Shown in pieces: positions 36,371 through 44,405 of a stretch of 64,000 nucleotides of DNA. The stretch's first letter is position 1. Each line of letters begins with the position of its first letter. The translations under genes and the position numbers were made by a program. A model generated the notes under the pieces. It saw only the letters and a list, made by a program, of their open reading frames with translations. It did not search any database and was not told where the DNA came from. Source of the stretch: Bradyrhizobium sp. AT1 (GTDB taxonomy: Bacteria > Pseudomonadota > Alphaproteobacteria > Rhizobiales > Xanthobacteraceae); the NCBI RefSeq assembly GCF_001590795.1, contig NZ_JXDL01000001.1:5434256-5498255 (forward strand), read 5' to 3'.

Positions 36371-36536
36371 GTCGTCCCTGCCGAGTGCGCAATTGCGCAC
36401 GGGGCGCAGGGACCCATAACCCCAGGGAGTAGTTTGGCGACGATTAGTCGTTCGGTACTCCTGCCGCCGCGATCGATAGATCACGCGGTATGGGTCCCTG
36501 CGCCCCGTGCGCAATTGCGCACTAGGCAGGGACGAC
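36371..36536. repeat. Palindromic intergenic repeat, family A copy 6, with a nested 16-base palindrome in each arm
   Basis: Arms GTCGTCCCTGC... and ...GCAGGGACGAC flank the usual core (CCCCAGGGAGTAG ... GATCACGCGGTATGGG). The tip of each arm is enlarged by GTGCGCAATTGCGCAC (36385-36400 and 36507-36522). Nothing else is recognised in the 36216-36566 gap. Confidence 0.87.
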
Positions 36537-36566
36537 AGGGATTGCGGCGCTAGACCGCGGTGCCCG

Positions 36567-37019
36567 TCAGGGCCGCACCAGCGTGTACCCGTTCTCCGCC
36601 AGGAACAGGATCTGCCCGACGCCCACCTGCACCGGCGTCGCCGCGGGGATGAACTCCGGCCGCTTGCCGGTCTCCCGCTCGATCGTGTCCACCGTGTTGA
36701 GGCAGATGTCGAAGCGAACGCCTTGCGCGATCAGGCTTTCGACCTGCTTGCGGCGCTCGCTGCCGGACAACAGGAGATCGATGCCGGGGCCGAACGTCAC
36801 CACCTCGATCGCGATCTTGTCGGGGTCGTAGGCCTTCAGGAGGTTGTTGGCGACGCTCAGCACCAGCGCCTGCTTCCGCGCATCCCCGTCGGAGAGTTGC
36901 AGCACGATCCTGTGCTCGGCGAACGGCTTGTCTTGCAGCGGCACCTGCTCTGCCGAGGCCGGCGGAAGCGCGGCGAAGGCGAGCAGCGCCAGCGCGGTCA
37001 GGATCTGCGCCCGCTTCAT
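36567..37019 (-). CDS. DsrE-family sulfur-relay-like protein, exported
   Basis: 150 residues. The signal peptide MKRAQILTALALLAFAALPPASA predicts periplasmic location. The mature part has a DsrE/DsrF-like fold pattern: HRIVLQLSDGD, NNLLKAYDPDKIAIEVVTFGPGIDLLL, GVRFDICLNTVDT with a single cysteine near residue 113 in the position used by sulfur-carrier members. The ATG overlaps the soxB stop by 4 bases, so it is the last gene of the sox operon. A role in binding or passing on sulfane sulfur is inferred. Confidence 0.85.
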   Translation of the reverse strand: MKRAQILTALALLAFAALPPASAEQVPLQDKPFAEHRIVLQLSDGDARKQALVLSVANNLLKAYDPDKIAIEVVTFGPGIDLLLSGSERRKQVESLIAQGVRFDICLNTVDTIERETGKRPEFIPAATPVQVGVGQILFLAENGYTLVRP

Positions 37020-38767
37020 CCCTGTCCCGCGATGCCCGGATTGCCGTCGACGCCCTTCAGCGTGACGCCGGAGCCGAGCCGCTCCTGAAACATCCGGCCA
37101 GAGCGCAGATATTTGCCGACGACGTCCCACACCGGCGCGCCCTGCTGGCTGTTGACCGAAGCCCAGCCCGCGACCTTGTAGCGGTGGCTGGCGCTGAGCG
37201 CCTTGCCATTATGAAGCTTCAGCTCCGAGATGCGGCTGCCGGTCGCAGCATTGGGCGTGCAGCTGTAGCTGAGCCCGCCGGCGCGCACCATGTCGCCGCC
37301 CTGCTGGTAATAGGGATCGGCGTTGAAGAGGTTGTCGCAGATGTCTTCCAGCACGTCCTTGATCTGCGCGCCCGTCATCTCCTGCACATAGGTCTCGGGA
37401 TAGGTGATCGCGGTCTCCGCGAGCAAATCCTCCATGGTCAGCCCCTGGCCGGACAGTGCGGTGACGCCCCAGCGGAATCCCGGCGACAGCGCGATCTCGG
37501 TATCGAGCTCGGTGCGGAGCGCGGTGCAGATCAGCTCGTCGACCGGTCCGGAGAAATTGCCGCGCCGATAGAGCAGGCGGTCGGGCGTTGCGATCTTTTC
37601 CGACCAGTCGGTCACATGCGGCGCGCGCACCCGGCCGATCAACTCGGCCATGGCTGGATCGGGCTTCAGCAGCTCGGAATAAACCGGCAGCAGATGATAC
37701 CGGACGTCGCCGACCTTGCCCTTGTCGATGGCGAGATCCAGCACGGCAAGGAATTTTCCGTTGGAGCCGGCATTGGTGACGAGCGTGGTGCCGGCGGCGT
37801 TCTTCACTGGCATCGGCTGCGGCACGGCATCATGGGTGTGGCCGCCGAGGATGACGTCGATGCCGGTGACGCGGCTTGCGAGCTTGAGGTCGACATCCAT
37901 GCCGTTGTGCGAGAGCAGAATGACCGCATCGACCTTGTCGGTGCCGCGCAAGGCATCGACATGCTTCTGCAACTCCTCCTCGCGGATGCCGAAGCTCCAG
38001 TCCGGCGTGAACCGCTTGGGATGCGCGATCGGCACGTAAGGGAAGGCCTGGCCGACGATCGCGACCCGATGGCCGCCGATCTCCTTGATGACAGACGGCT
38101 TGAACACGCGCCCACTGGCCTTGTCGAAGGCGGGGGCATCGTTGAACGCGGCCTCTTCGGTCAGGAAGACGTTCTGCGCCAGGAACTCGCCCTTGAAGCG
38201 CTCGAGATTGTCGCGCAGCACCTGCTCGCCATAGGTGAATTCCCAATGTCCGGTCATCGCCTCGATGCCGAGCAGATTGGCGACCTCGACCATGTCGCGG
38301 CCCTGCATGACATTGGCAAGCCCGGTGCCCTGCCAGAGGTCGCCGCCGTCGAGGAGCAACGACCGTCTCTCGCCGACGTCGGCCCGCAAGCGGTCGATCA
38401 GCGTCTTCAGATGGGCGAAGCCGCCGAGCTTGCCGAAGCGGCCTGCGGACTTCTCGAACTCGACGCAGGTGAAGGCATAGGCATCGGCGCTGTCGGGGCG
38501 GATGCCGAACCGATCCAGGAAGGCGCGGCCGACCAGATGCGGAGGGCGTCCGGCCATCTCGCCGATGCCGATATTGATGCTGGGCTCGCGGAAATAGACC
38601 GGGTTGAGCTGCGCATGCGTGTCGGTGATGTGCAGGATCCGCGCGTTGCCGAACCGCTCGAGGTCGTAAATGCCCGCGGTCTCGGTGCCCCGCGCAAGCC
38701 GCGGCAGACTGAGCGATGCGGCGGCAAGGCCTGCGCTCTTCAGGAAATCGCGGCGGCGGATCGCCAT
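37016..38767 (-). CDS. soxB: Thiosulfohydrolase SoxB
   Basis: 583 residues. Periplasmic dimanganese enzyme that hydrolyses sulfate from the SoxY-bound S-sulfonate during thiosulfate oxidation. Tat signal RRRDFLKSAG at the N-terminus. The calcineurin-like metallophosphatase domain shows HITDTHAQL, LLLDGGDLWQG, GHWEFTYG, LSHNGMDVD and GGHTHDAVP. The C-terminal 5'-nucleotidase domain includes YPETYVQEMTG. I chose the ATG at 38767 because it puts the Tat motif directly at the start. The gene lies between soxK-like and dsrE-like genes and completes the core oxidising module. Confidence 0.95.
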   Translation of the reverse strand: MAIRRRDFLKSAGLAAASLSLPRLARGTETAGIYDLERFGNARILHITDTHAQLNPVYFREPSINIGIGEMAGRPPHLVGRAFLDRFGIRPDSADAYAFTCVEFEKSAGRFGKLGGFAHLKTLIDRLRADVGERRSLLLDGGDLWQGTGLANVMQGRDMVEVANLLGIEAMTGHWEFTYGEQVLRDNLERFKGEFLAQNVFLTEEAAFNDAPAFDKASGRVFKPSVIKEIGGHRVAIVGQAFPYVPIAHPKRFTPDWSFGIREEELQKHVDALRGTDKVDAVILLSHNGMDVDLKLASRVTGIDVILGGHTHDAVPQPMPVKNAAGTTLVTNAGSNGKFLAVLDLAIDKGKVGDVRYHLLPVYSELLKPDPAMAELIGRVRAPHVTDWSEKIATPDRLLYRRGNFSGPVDELICTALRTELDTEIALSPGFRWGVTALSGQGLTMEDLLAETAITYPETYVQEMTGAQIKDVLEDICDNLFNADPYYQQGGDMVRAGGLSYSCTPNAATGSRISELKLHNGKALSASHRYKVAGWASVNSQQGAPVWDVVGKYLRSGRMFQERLGSGVTLKGVDGNPGIAGQG

Positions 38768-38824
38768 CCCAAAATTCTCCGCGCCCTCGAGTGGTCGCAA
38801 GGCTGTTCCGGTTAGAAACCCAGT

Positions 38825-39130
38825 TTAGCGGATTTCCATCGCCTTCCAGGCTTCTTTTTCGGTGTTCGCCTGGAAGATCGAGGCCTTTGCCAGCGCCTCG
38901 GCCTCCTTGGCTGCGGCAGTGGCGCGGTCGAAATCGCCGCCATCCGCCGCCTTCTTGGCCGCCGTCAGCGCCTGAACGGTCACGGTCCACTGATTGCGCA
39001 AGCCCGTAGCCTCCTTCGATGCGGCTTCCGCGGCGGCAAAGGCCGCCTTGTAGTCCGCTTCATTTGCCGCGCGCGCATTGGGCGCGAAGCAAAGCGCGAG
39101 CAGCATGGCGAGAGGAAGTGACCGCTTCAT
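38825..39130 (-). CDS. soxK: SoxXA-binding protein (SoxK-like)
   Basis: 101 residues. The signal peptide MKRSLPLAMLLALCFAPNARAA is followed by an alanine-rich helical domain with the pattern DYKAAFAAAEAASKEA ... AKKAADGGDFDRATAAAKEAEALA, as in the small SoxK/SAXB subunit that tightens the SoxXA complex. It overlaps soxA by 4 bases and precedes soxB. The soxXYZA-K-B order matches clusters in which soxK was described. Family assignment is by pattern and position, since the sequence itself is low complexity. Confidence 0.78.
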   Translation of the reverse strand: MKRSLPLAMLLALCFAPNARAANEADYKAAFAAAEAASKEATGLRNQWTVTVQALTAAKKAADGGDFDRATAAAKEAEALAKASIFQANTEKEAWKAMEIR

Positions 39131-39990
39131 GGCCGCGCTCCCGGGCCCGAGATTGGCAGGCCGTTGGCGACGTAGGACAGGTAATATTCGACGTCGCGAT
39201 ACTCGTCCGACTGCGGCTCGAGCGGAACCGCGCGGGTCTGGCTGTTGCAGGTGACGAAGCGGCGGCTGGTTGTGCCCATGCCGCTCCATTCGGAGCGGTA
39301 GATCGGCATCGCGTTCAGGATACCGAGCGCGGGCGCCAGAATCTCGGCGCGGATGCGCTCGCCCGGGCTCTGCACGTGGCAGCTCGCGCAGGAGAAATTC
39401 AGCTGGCCGCGCCGCGTGTAGAAATAGCGCTTGCCGTTCTCGAAGGCTTCCAGCGCGCGGGGATCATCGGGGATCTTGATGTCCATCGGCTTGCCGCGCG
39501 AGGTGAACGCCATATAGGCGGTCAGCGAGGCCATCTCGTCCTTGACGTAGGAATAGGGCGGTTCGCCATTGGCCTCGCGGCAGCGGTTGAGCGCGAGCTC
39601 GAGCGTGACGACCTTGCCGTCCTTCTCGTCGAAATAGGGATAGTTCTGGCGGATGCCGATGCCGCCGTTTGGGAAGCAGTCAGCGTAGGTCTTGCCGTTC
39701 TTGAACGGGGTTGAGAACATCTCCTTGCCGGCATCGAGCGCGAACTCGTAAGGCGGGAATTCCTCCTTCTCCTGCCATTGCCGCTTCAGGTCCGCGTTCA
39801 TCGAATAGGGACCGTTGACGAAATCCTCGTGCTTCACATCAGGAAACTTCTGGAAGAAGAAGTTCTGGAACGCCTTGGCGTCAGCCACCGGATCGACCTT
39901 GTCCGCCGCGACGACGCGCGGCGAGGTGAGGGCAAACGCAACGAGCGCGGCGCTGAGCGAGCCAAGCAGCAGGGAGGTGCGGGTCTTCAT
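39127..39990 (-). CDS. soxA: Sulfur oxidation c-type cytochrome SoxA
   Basis: 287 residues with a signal peptide ending near VVAA. SoxA with SoxX joins thiosulfate to the SoxY cysteine. A single CxxCH heme site is visible (FSCASCHVQS, about residue 205), with a later cysteine in FVTCNSQ, the position of the cysteine ligand/persulfide at the active heme. The N-terminal half has cysteines in ADCFPNGG and NRCREA but no second CxxCH, so this is a monoheme-type SoxA. Its ATG overlaps the soxZ stop. Confidence 0.93.
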   Translation of the reverse strand: MKTRTSLLLGSLSAALVAFALTSPRVVAADKVDPVADAKAFQNFFFQKFPDVKHEDFVNGPYSMNADLKRQWQEKEEFPPYEFALDAGKEMFSTPFKNGKTYADCFPNGGIGIRQNYPYFDEKDGKVVTLELALNRCREANGEPPYSYVKDEMASLTAYMAFTSRGKPMDIKIPDDPRALEAFENGKRYFYTRRGQLNFSCASCHVQSPGERIRAEILAPALGILNAMPIYRSEWSGMGTTSRRFVTCNSQTRAVPLEPQSDEYRDVEYYLSYVANGLPISGPGARP

Positions 39991-40301
39991 CACGCGATCT
40001 TCGCGGTGGTGGTATCCGAACCGCCCTTGTTGTCGGTCCAGGAGATCTTGAGCTCGTCGCCCTTCTTGGCCCCCTTGAAGCTGAACTTGACGTAGGGGTC
40101 CTTGGAGACCGCAGTGCCCCAATCGGCGACGAAGACGTCCTTGCCGTTCCATTCGAACTTGAGCTGCTGGATGTAGTGCGCCGGGATCAGCTCGCCGGCG
40201 GGATTTTTGACGAGGCCGGTATCCATCGGGTGCTGGATCAGCGCCTGCACCTCGGTGATGTCGCCATTGGATGTTGCGCGCACGCGAATGCTTGATGCCA
40301 T
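39990..40301 (-). CDS. soxZ: Thiosulfate oxidation carrier complex protein SoxZ
   Basis: 103 residues with no signal peptide. SoxZ travels with SoxY through the Tat system. It has the immunoglobulin-like SoxZ fold with IRVRATSNGDITEVQALIQHP at the start, then HPMDTGLVKN, IPAHYIQQL and FKGAKKGDELKISWTDNKG, all typical. Lies 13 bases downstream of soxY and overlaps soxA by one base. Confidence 0.95.
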   Translation of the reverse strand: MASSIRVRATSNGDITEVQALIQHPMDTGLVKNPAGELIPAHYIQQLKFEWNGKDVFVADWGTAVSKDPYVKFSFKGAKKGDELKISWTDNKGGSDTTTAKIA

Positions 40302-40314
40302 CGGACCGATCCTC

Positions 40315-40806
40315 CTAGCCGCCGCAGCCGCCGACGGTGACCTTCACGTCCTTGGCCGCGCTGTAGAGCTTGCCGTCGGCTTCGACGATGGCGACCAGTT
40401 TGGTGGACTTGGCCATCTTCAGCCGGTTGGCAACGGCCGGAACGGTGCCGTCGGCGAATTTGTAGGACGCTGCGAGCGCGAACGGATTCTCGGCCACGAG
40501 GAACGAGATCGAGGTCACCTTGTCGAGCGTCGTCGTCACCGAGACCGGCACCACGCCGCCGTTCTCGGCAATCTCCGGCGCATCCAGCTTGACCTTGTCG
40601 GAAGGCTCGGCGGTCTTGCCGTAGAGCGCCTTGATCGCGTCGGCCTCGTTCTTCTGCTTGAACGCCTCTTCCGGATATTTGTCGTTGGCCGCGGCGCGCG
40701 CCGGGCCGGCAGCGAACGGCAGATTGCCAAGGCCGATCAGCGCGACCGAGGCCGCGCCCTGAAGGATCAGGCGCCGCGTCGGGTGAAGGCCGGTGGTCGT
40801 GGTCAT
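40315..40806 (-). CDS. soxY: Thiosulfate oxidation carrier protein SoxY
   Basis: 163 residues. Covalent carrier of sulfur intermediates. A Tat signal at the N-terminus (TRRLILQGAASVAL) and the C-terminal swinging arm ending VGGCGG are present; the cysteine of GGCGG is the attachment point for sulfur. Pairs with SoxZ, which lacks its own signal. Second gene of the operon, 21 bases after soxX. Confidence 0.96.
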   Translation of the reverse strand: MTTTTGLHPTRRLILQGAASVALIGLGNLPFAAGPARAAANDKYPEEAFKQKNEADAIKALYGKTAEPSDKVKLDAPEIAENGGVVPVSVTTTLDKVTSISFLVAENPFALAASYKFADGTVPAVANRLKMAKSTKLVAIVEADGKLYSAAKDVKVTVGGCGG

Positions 40807-40827
40807 CAGAGGTCTCCTGGCGTGCCG

Positions 40828-41178
40828 CTACAGCGTCTGCAGGAAATCAACGATCGCGCTGATCTCCTGTTCGGTCAAAATCCGGTTCCGGCCGAACGGC
40901 GGCATCATGGTCTGCGGATTGCGCTTGGTCTCGTCGTAGATGATCGCGGTGAGCTCGTTGCGATCGGGGTACTTGGTCTTGAGATCCTTCAGTTCCGGCC
41001 CGATCGTTCCCGGCAGGTCGCCGCCTTTGATGGCGTGGCAAGTCAGGCAATTGCCCTTGCCGCGGTCGAAGGCGAGCTTCTGGCCGTCGGCGACGGCAGA
41101 TTGCGCCCGCGCCCCAGCCGCACCGGCGGAGAGGGCCAGCGCCAGCAGGACGGCAAGCTTGCGAGGAAAGGCGGTCAA
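40828..41178 (-). CDS. soxX: Sulfur oxidation c-type cytochrome SoxX
   Basis: 116 residues. Signal peptide to about residue 25 (AGARA-Q), then one class I heme site CLTCH (residues 44-48) followed by AIKGGDLPGTIGPEL, and a candidate axial methionine in PQTMMPPFG. The small monoheme SoxX forms the SoxXA heterodimer. First gene of the sox operon, with 236 bases of upstream DNA shared with the divergent methyltransferase gene. Confidence 0.93.
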   Translation of the reverse strand: MTAFPRKLAVLLALALSAGAAGARAQSAVADGQKLAFDRGKGNCLTCHAIKGGDLPGTIGPELKDLKTKYPDRNELTAIIYDETKRNPQTMMPPFGRNRILTEQEISAIVDFLQTL

Positions 41179-41329
41179 GGTATCGTCCCGAGCGTTATGT
41201 CGATGATCTCGTTACCGGAAATATAGTCGTTCCAAAGCACAAAGGGCACCGCCTGACAATCAAGACTATGCACGCGGCAAAATGGAGTTAATATCCTCCG
41301 CATTACAACCGATGAGATTGTTCGTTCAT

Positions 41330-41347
41330 CTAGTGGGTTGGCACTAG
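41330..41347. promoter_or_regulatory. Inverted repeat between soxX and the methyltransferase
   Basis: CTAGTG-GGTTGG-CACTAG, a perfect 6-base inverted repeat. The local sequence is AT-rich for this genome (41230-41370). It lies in the divergent gap that must hold the sox promoter. I found no convincing -35/-10 pair, so an operator role is a guess. Confidence 0.3.
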
Positions 41348-41414
41348 CAAATTATTCTAGGGCGTTTGGCCCACATGGACTCACTTTCTATCTCGCTTAT
41401 TTTGGGGACTTCAC

Positions 41415-42086
41415 TTGGCTGAATATGTCGTCGAATTTGGCAGGGACGGCGGGCGGGTCGAGCCGGACGGGCGGCTCGATGCACCGGCCTTCCATCGCAA
41501 TCACGGGCCGCTCTGGGACGCGCTGGAACAGCACCTTACCGGCATGACCGGCAACGTGGTCGAGCTCGGCAGCGGAACCGGCCAGCACGTGGTCCATTTC
41601 GCCCGCCACACGCCCGGCCTGATCTGGTGGCCGAGCGACCTCAATCAGCGCCATCTCAGGAGCATCGAGGCCTGGCGCGTCTATGCGGGCCTCGCCAACA
41701 TCCGCAGCCCGTTGCGGATCGATCTCACCGATCCCGACTGGTGCGCGGAGATGAAGAACGGGCAAGTGCCGACCAGTCTTGCCGCCGTGTTCTGCGCCAA
41801 CGTCATTCACATCGCGCCCTGGGCCGTGGCCGAGGGCCTGTTCGCCGGCGCGGGCCGATATTTGCGCAGCGACGGCAAGCTGTTCCTCTATGGCCCCTTC
41901 AAGCGCGGCGGCAAGCACACCGCGCTCAGCAATGCGGTGTTCGACACCTCCTTGCGTGAAGGCAACCCTGAATGGGGCGTGCGTGACATCGGCGACGTCG
42001 AGGCGCTCGCGCGCGGCGTAGGCCTTCGCCTCGTTGACTCCATCGACATGCCCGCGAACAATCTGACGCTGGTGTTTGTGCGCTAG
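41415..42086 (+). CDS. DUF938-family SAM-dependent methyltransferase
   Basis: 223 residues. Class I methyltransferase fold: SAM motif VELGSGTGQHVVHFA near residue 50, followed by WWPSDLNQRHLRSI, CANVIHIAPW and GKLFLYGPFKRGG, all characteristic of the DUF938 family. The likely start is TTG at 41415 with GGGGAC just upstream. The core domain begins around residue 23, so the N-terminus is uncertain. The acceptor substrate is unknown. Divergent from soxX. Confidence 0.85.
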   Translation: MAEYVVEFGRDGGRVEPDGRLDAPAFHRNHGPLWDALEQHLTGMTGNVVELGSGTGQHVVHFARHTPGLIWWPSDLNQRHLRSIEAWRVYAGLANIRSPLRIDLTDPDWCAEMKNGQVPTSLAAVFCANVIHIAPWAVAEGLFAGAGRYLRSDGKLFLYGPFKRGGKHTALSNAVFDTSLREGNPEWGVRDIGDVEALARGVGLRLVDSIDMPANNLTLVFVR

Positions 42087-42089
42087 CTG

Positions 42090-42112
42090 GGCGGGAGGTG
42101 CACCACCCCGCC
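42090..42112. terminator. Possible bidirectional terminator hairpin in a convergent gap
   Basis: GGCGGG ... CCCGCC stem around GGTGCACC in the 51-base convergent gap between the methyltransferase and the prolyl oligopeptidase. No T-tract follows on either strand. The call rests on position and stem only. Confidence 0.3.
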
Positions 42113-42137
42113 GCTCGCGGTTACGCATCAAGCGGCG

Positions 42138-44207
42138 TCACACCTCGCCGTCCCGCCATCCGATCTTCTCCTTCAAGAACCGATAGCCGAGCACCTCGAA
42201 TCCCGCGCGCTCCCTGTTGTCCTTGCCGTAGCCGTGGCCGCCGGCGGCCGGCTCGTAGAACCAGGCCTCATAGCCCATCGCCTGGAGCTTCGCCGCCATC
42301 TTGCGGGCGTGGCCGGGATGGACGCGGTCGTCGCGCCGCGTGGTGGCGATCAGGATCGGCGGATAGGATTGGCCGGCCTTCACATTGTGATAGGCCGAGT
42401 AGGTCTTCAGCCACTCCCATTCCTCGGGCTTGTCGGGATCGCCATACTCCGCGATCCAGCTCGCGCCCGCGAGCAGCTTGGTGTAGCGGCGCATGTCGAC
42501 CAGCGGGATGGTGCAGAACAGCGCGCCGAAGCGCTCGGGATAGCGCACCAGCATGTTGGTGATGAGGATGCCGCCGTTCGATCCGCCTTGGGCTGCGATG
42601 CGCTTCGCGCTCGTCACGCCGCGGCGGACGAGATCGGCCGCGACCGCGGCGAAATCGTCATGCGAGAGCTTCTTGCCGGCGAGCCGTCCGGCGTCGTGCC
42701 AGCGCGTGCCGAACTCGCCGCCGCCGCGCAAGTTTGCCTGCACAATGGTGCCGCCGCGCTCCAGCCACAGCTTGCCGAGCGAGGAATTGTAATACGGCTT
42801 CACCGCGAGCGCGAAGCCGCCATAGGCGCTCATATAGACCGGCGCATCGCCGCTCTCTTTCGCGGGGCCGGTCTGCACATAGGGAATGCGCTCGCCGTCG
42901 ATGGAGATTGCCTCGTGCTGCGTCACCACGAGCCCATCGGCGGTGAATGTCTTCGGCGCCTGCTTCAGCACGACCGGACTTGCGACGCCGCGCTCGAGCA
43001 ACAGCAGTGACGGCGGCGTCAGCGGGTCCTGCACGTTGGCGAGCAGATCGCCATTGCTCTCGCTGGGATCGCGATCGAGCGGCCAGACATCGACGACGCC
43101 GATTTGCGGCAGGCCGGGAAGCGTCGCGCGGCTCCAGCCGGTGGCGGACGGCGTGCAGATCTCGAAGCGCGGGCGGAGCTCGTCGAGGATCGACAGCACG
43201 AGCTTGCCGGCGGCCCAGAAAAAGCCCTGGACCGCCCGGCGCGGCGCCGGCTCGAACAGCACGGCGAAGTCGCGGCGGCCCGCCAGCAAGTCCGCAAGCG
43301 CGATGCCGAGCACGGTGTCCGCCTTGTGGGTCTGTCCGGCCACCGACCAATCTGCGCGCGGCTTGATCGCGAGCCAGTCGCCATGGGCTTGCAGCTCGAT
43401 GGCGGTGGGGAGGTCCAGCTTCGAGACGGGGCCGGTCCGGTCTCCGATCGAGACGCTGTAGTTGAAGAAGTCCAGCATCCGGCCGAACCAGATCGCGCGC
43501 TCTGGAGTCATGCGGTCGATATGGCCATACGCGGCCATGTCGTTCACGGAAGCTTCGAACAGCACGGAAGCCTGTTCCACCGGCTGGCCGCGCCGCCACA
43601 GCCGCACGGTCCGCGCGTAACCCGACGTCGTCGCCATGCCCTCGCCATGGGCGCTCGCCAGCAGCAGCGTGTCGGCATCGACCCAGTCGGCGCCGCCCTT
43701 CGCCTCGGGCAGCGTAAAGCCGTCCGCCACGAAGCTCCTCGTGGCCATGTCGAACTCCCGCAACACCACGGCGTCGCTGCCGCCGCGCGACAGGCTCAGC
43801 ATCACGCGCGGGCTTCCCGGCATCGTGGCGATTCCGCTGAGCAGCCAGTCCTCGCCCTCGTTCGCGGCGAGCTGGTCGATGTCGAGCACGGTCTCCCAGG
43901 AAGGCGTAGGCTTGCGAAATTCGGCCAGCGTGGTTCGCCGCCACAGGCCGCGCGGATTGCCGGCGTCCTTCCAGAGATTGTAGAGATGATCGCCGCGCCG
44001 GCCGACATAGGGAATGTTGTCCGGGCGATCGTAGATCGCCGCGAGAACGTCGCGGTCGTGCTCGAAGGCCTTCCCGCCGAACGCCTGCAGCGTCAGGCTG
44101 TTCTGCCGCTCCACGAAATCCAGCGCCTGCTTGCCTTCGATCTCCTCCAGCCAGAGCCAGGGATCGTCGTCGGGAGCTTGAAGCGTGGGCCTGTCGTCGA
44201 CGATCAT
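42138..44207 (-). CDS. Prolyl oligopeptidase-family serine peptidase (S9)
   Basis: 689 residues. N-terminal beta-propeller region (about 1-420) and C-terminal alpha/beta hydrolase domain. The nucleophile serine lies in AAQGGSNGGIL, the acid is probably the aspartate in RRDDRVHPGH, and the histidine lies in GGHGYGKDN, giving a complete Ser-Asp-His triad. No signal peptide, so cytoplasmic. It begins PDDDPWLWLEEIEG after a short N-terminus, as in prolyl oligopeptidases. The ATG at 44207 has GGGAG upstream. Cleaves short peptides or acyl derivatives; specificity unknown. Confidence 0.9.
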   Translation of the reverse strand: MIVDDRPTLQAPDDDPWLWLEEIEGKQALDFVERQNSLTLQAFGGKAFEHDRDVLAAIYDRPDNIPYVGRRGDHLYNLWKDAGNPRGLWRRTTLAEFRKPTPSWETVLDIDQLAANEGEDWLLSGIATMPGSPRVMLSLSRGGSDAVVLREFDMATRSFVADGFTLPEAKGGADWVDADTLLLASAHGEGMATTSGYARTVRLWRRGQPVEQASVLFEASVNDMAAYGHIDRMTPERAIWFGRMLDFFNYSVSIGDRTGPVSKLDLPTAIELQAHGDWLAIKPRADWSVAGQTHKADTVLGIALADLLAGRRDFAVLFEPAPRRAVQGFFWAAGKLVLSILDELRPRFEICTPSATGWSRATLPGLPQIGVVDVWPLDRDPSESNGDLLANVQDPLTPPSLLLLERGVASPVVLKQAPKTFTADGLVVTQHEAISIDGERIPYVQTGPAKESGDAPVYMSAYGGFALAVKPYYNSSLGKLWLERGGTIVQANLRGGGEFGTRWHDAGRLAGKKLSHDDFAAVAADLVRRGVTSAKRIAAQGGSNGGILITNMLVRYPERFGALFCTIPLVDMRRYTKLLAGASWIAEYGDPDKPEEWEWLKTYSAYHNVKAGQSYPPILIATTRRDDRVHPGHARKMAAKLQAMGYEAWFYEPAAGGHGYGKDNRERAGFEVLGYRFLKEKIGWRDGEV

Positions 44208-44405
44208 GAACGAAACTCCCGAAAAATCGCGGCGGATCAGATTTGATCGAGCGCAAGCCGTCAAGGGCGCGCTCCGCTATCATCGCACCGATTGCGTCAC
44301 AGGCATGGCCTGCGCCCGTTTGCGCCGGTTGCCGGCCTTCCCTCACCCCTCCATAGTGCCGCGAATCAACAAAGCCCTCGAAAGTCCCTTGGGGCGGAAA
44401 AGCCG

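Noticed and set aside
41230..41330. Sigma-70 type promoter for the sox operon
   Set aside because: TTGATT and TATATT are present on the minus strand but about 32 bases apart. No pair with acceptable spacing was found.
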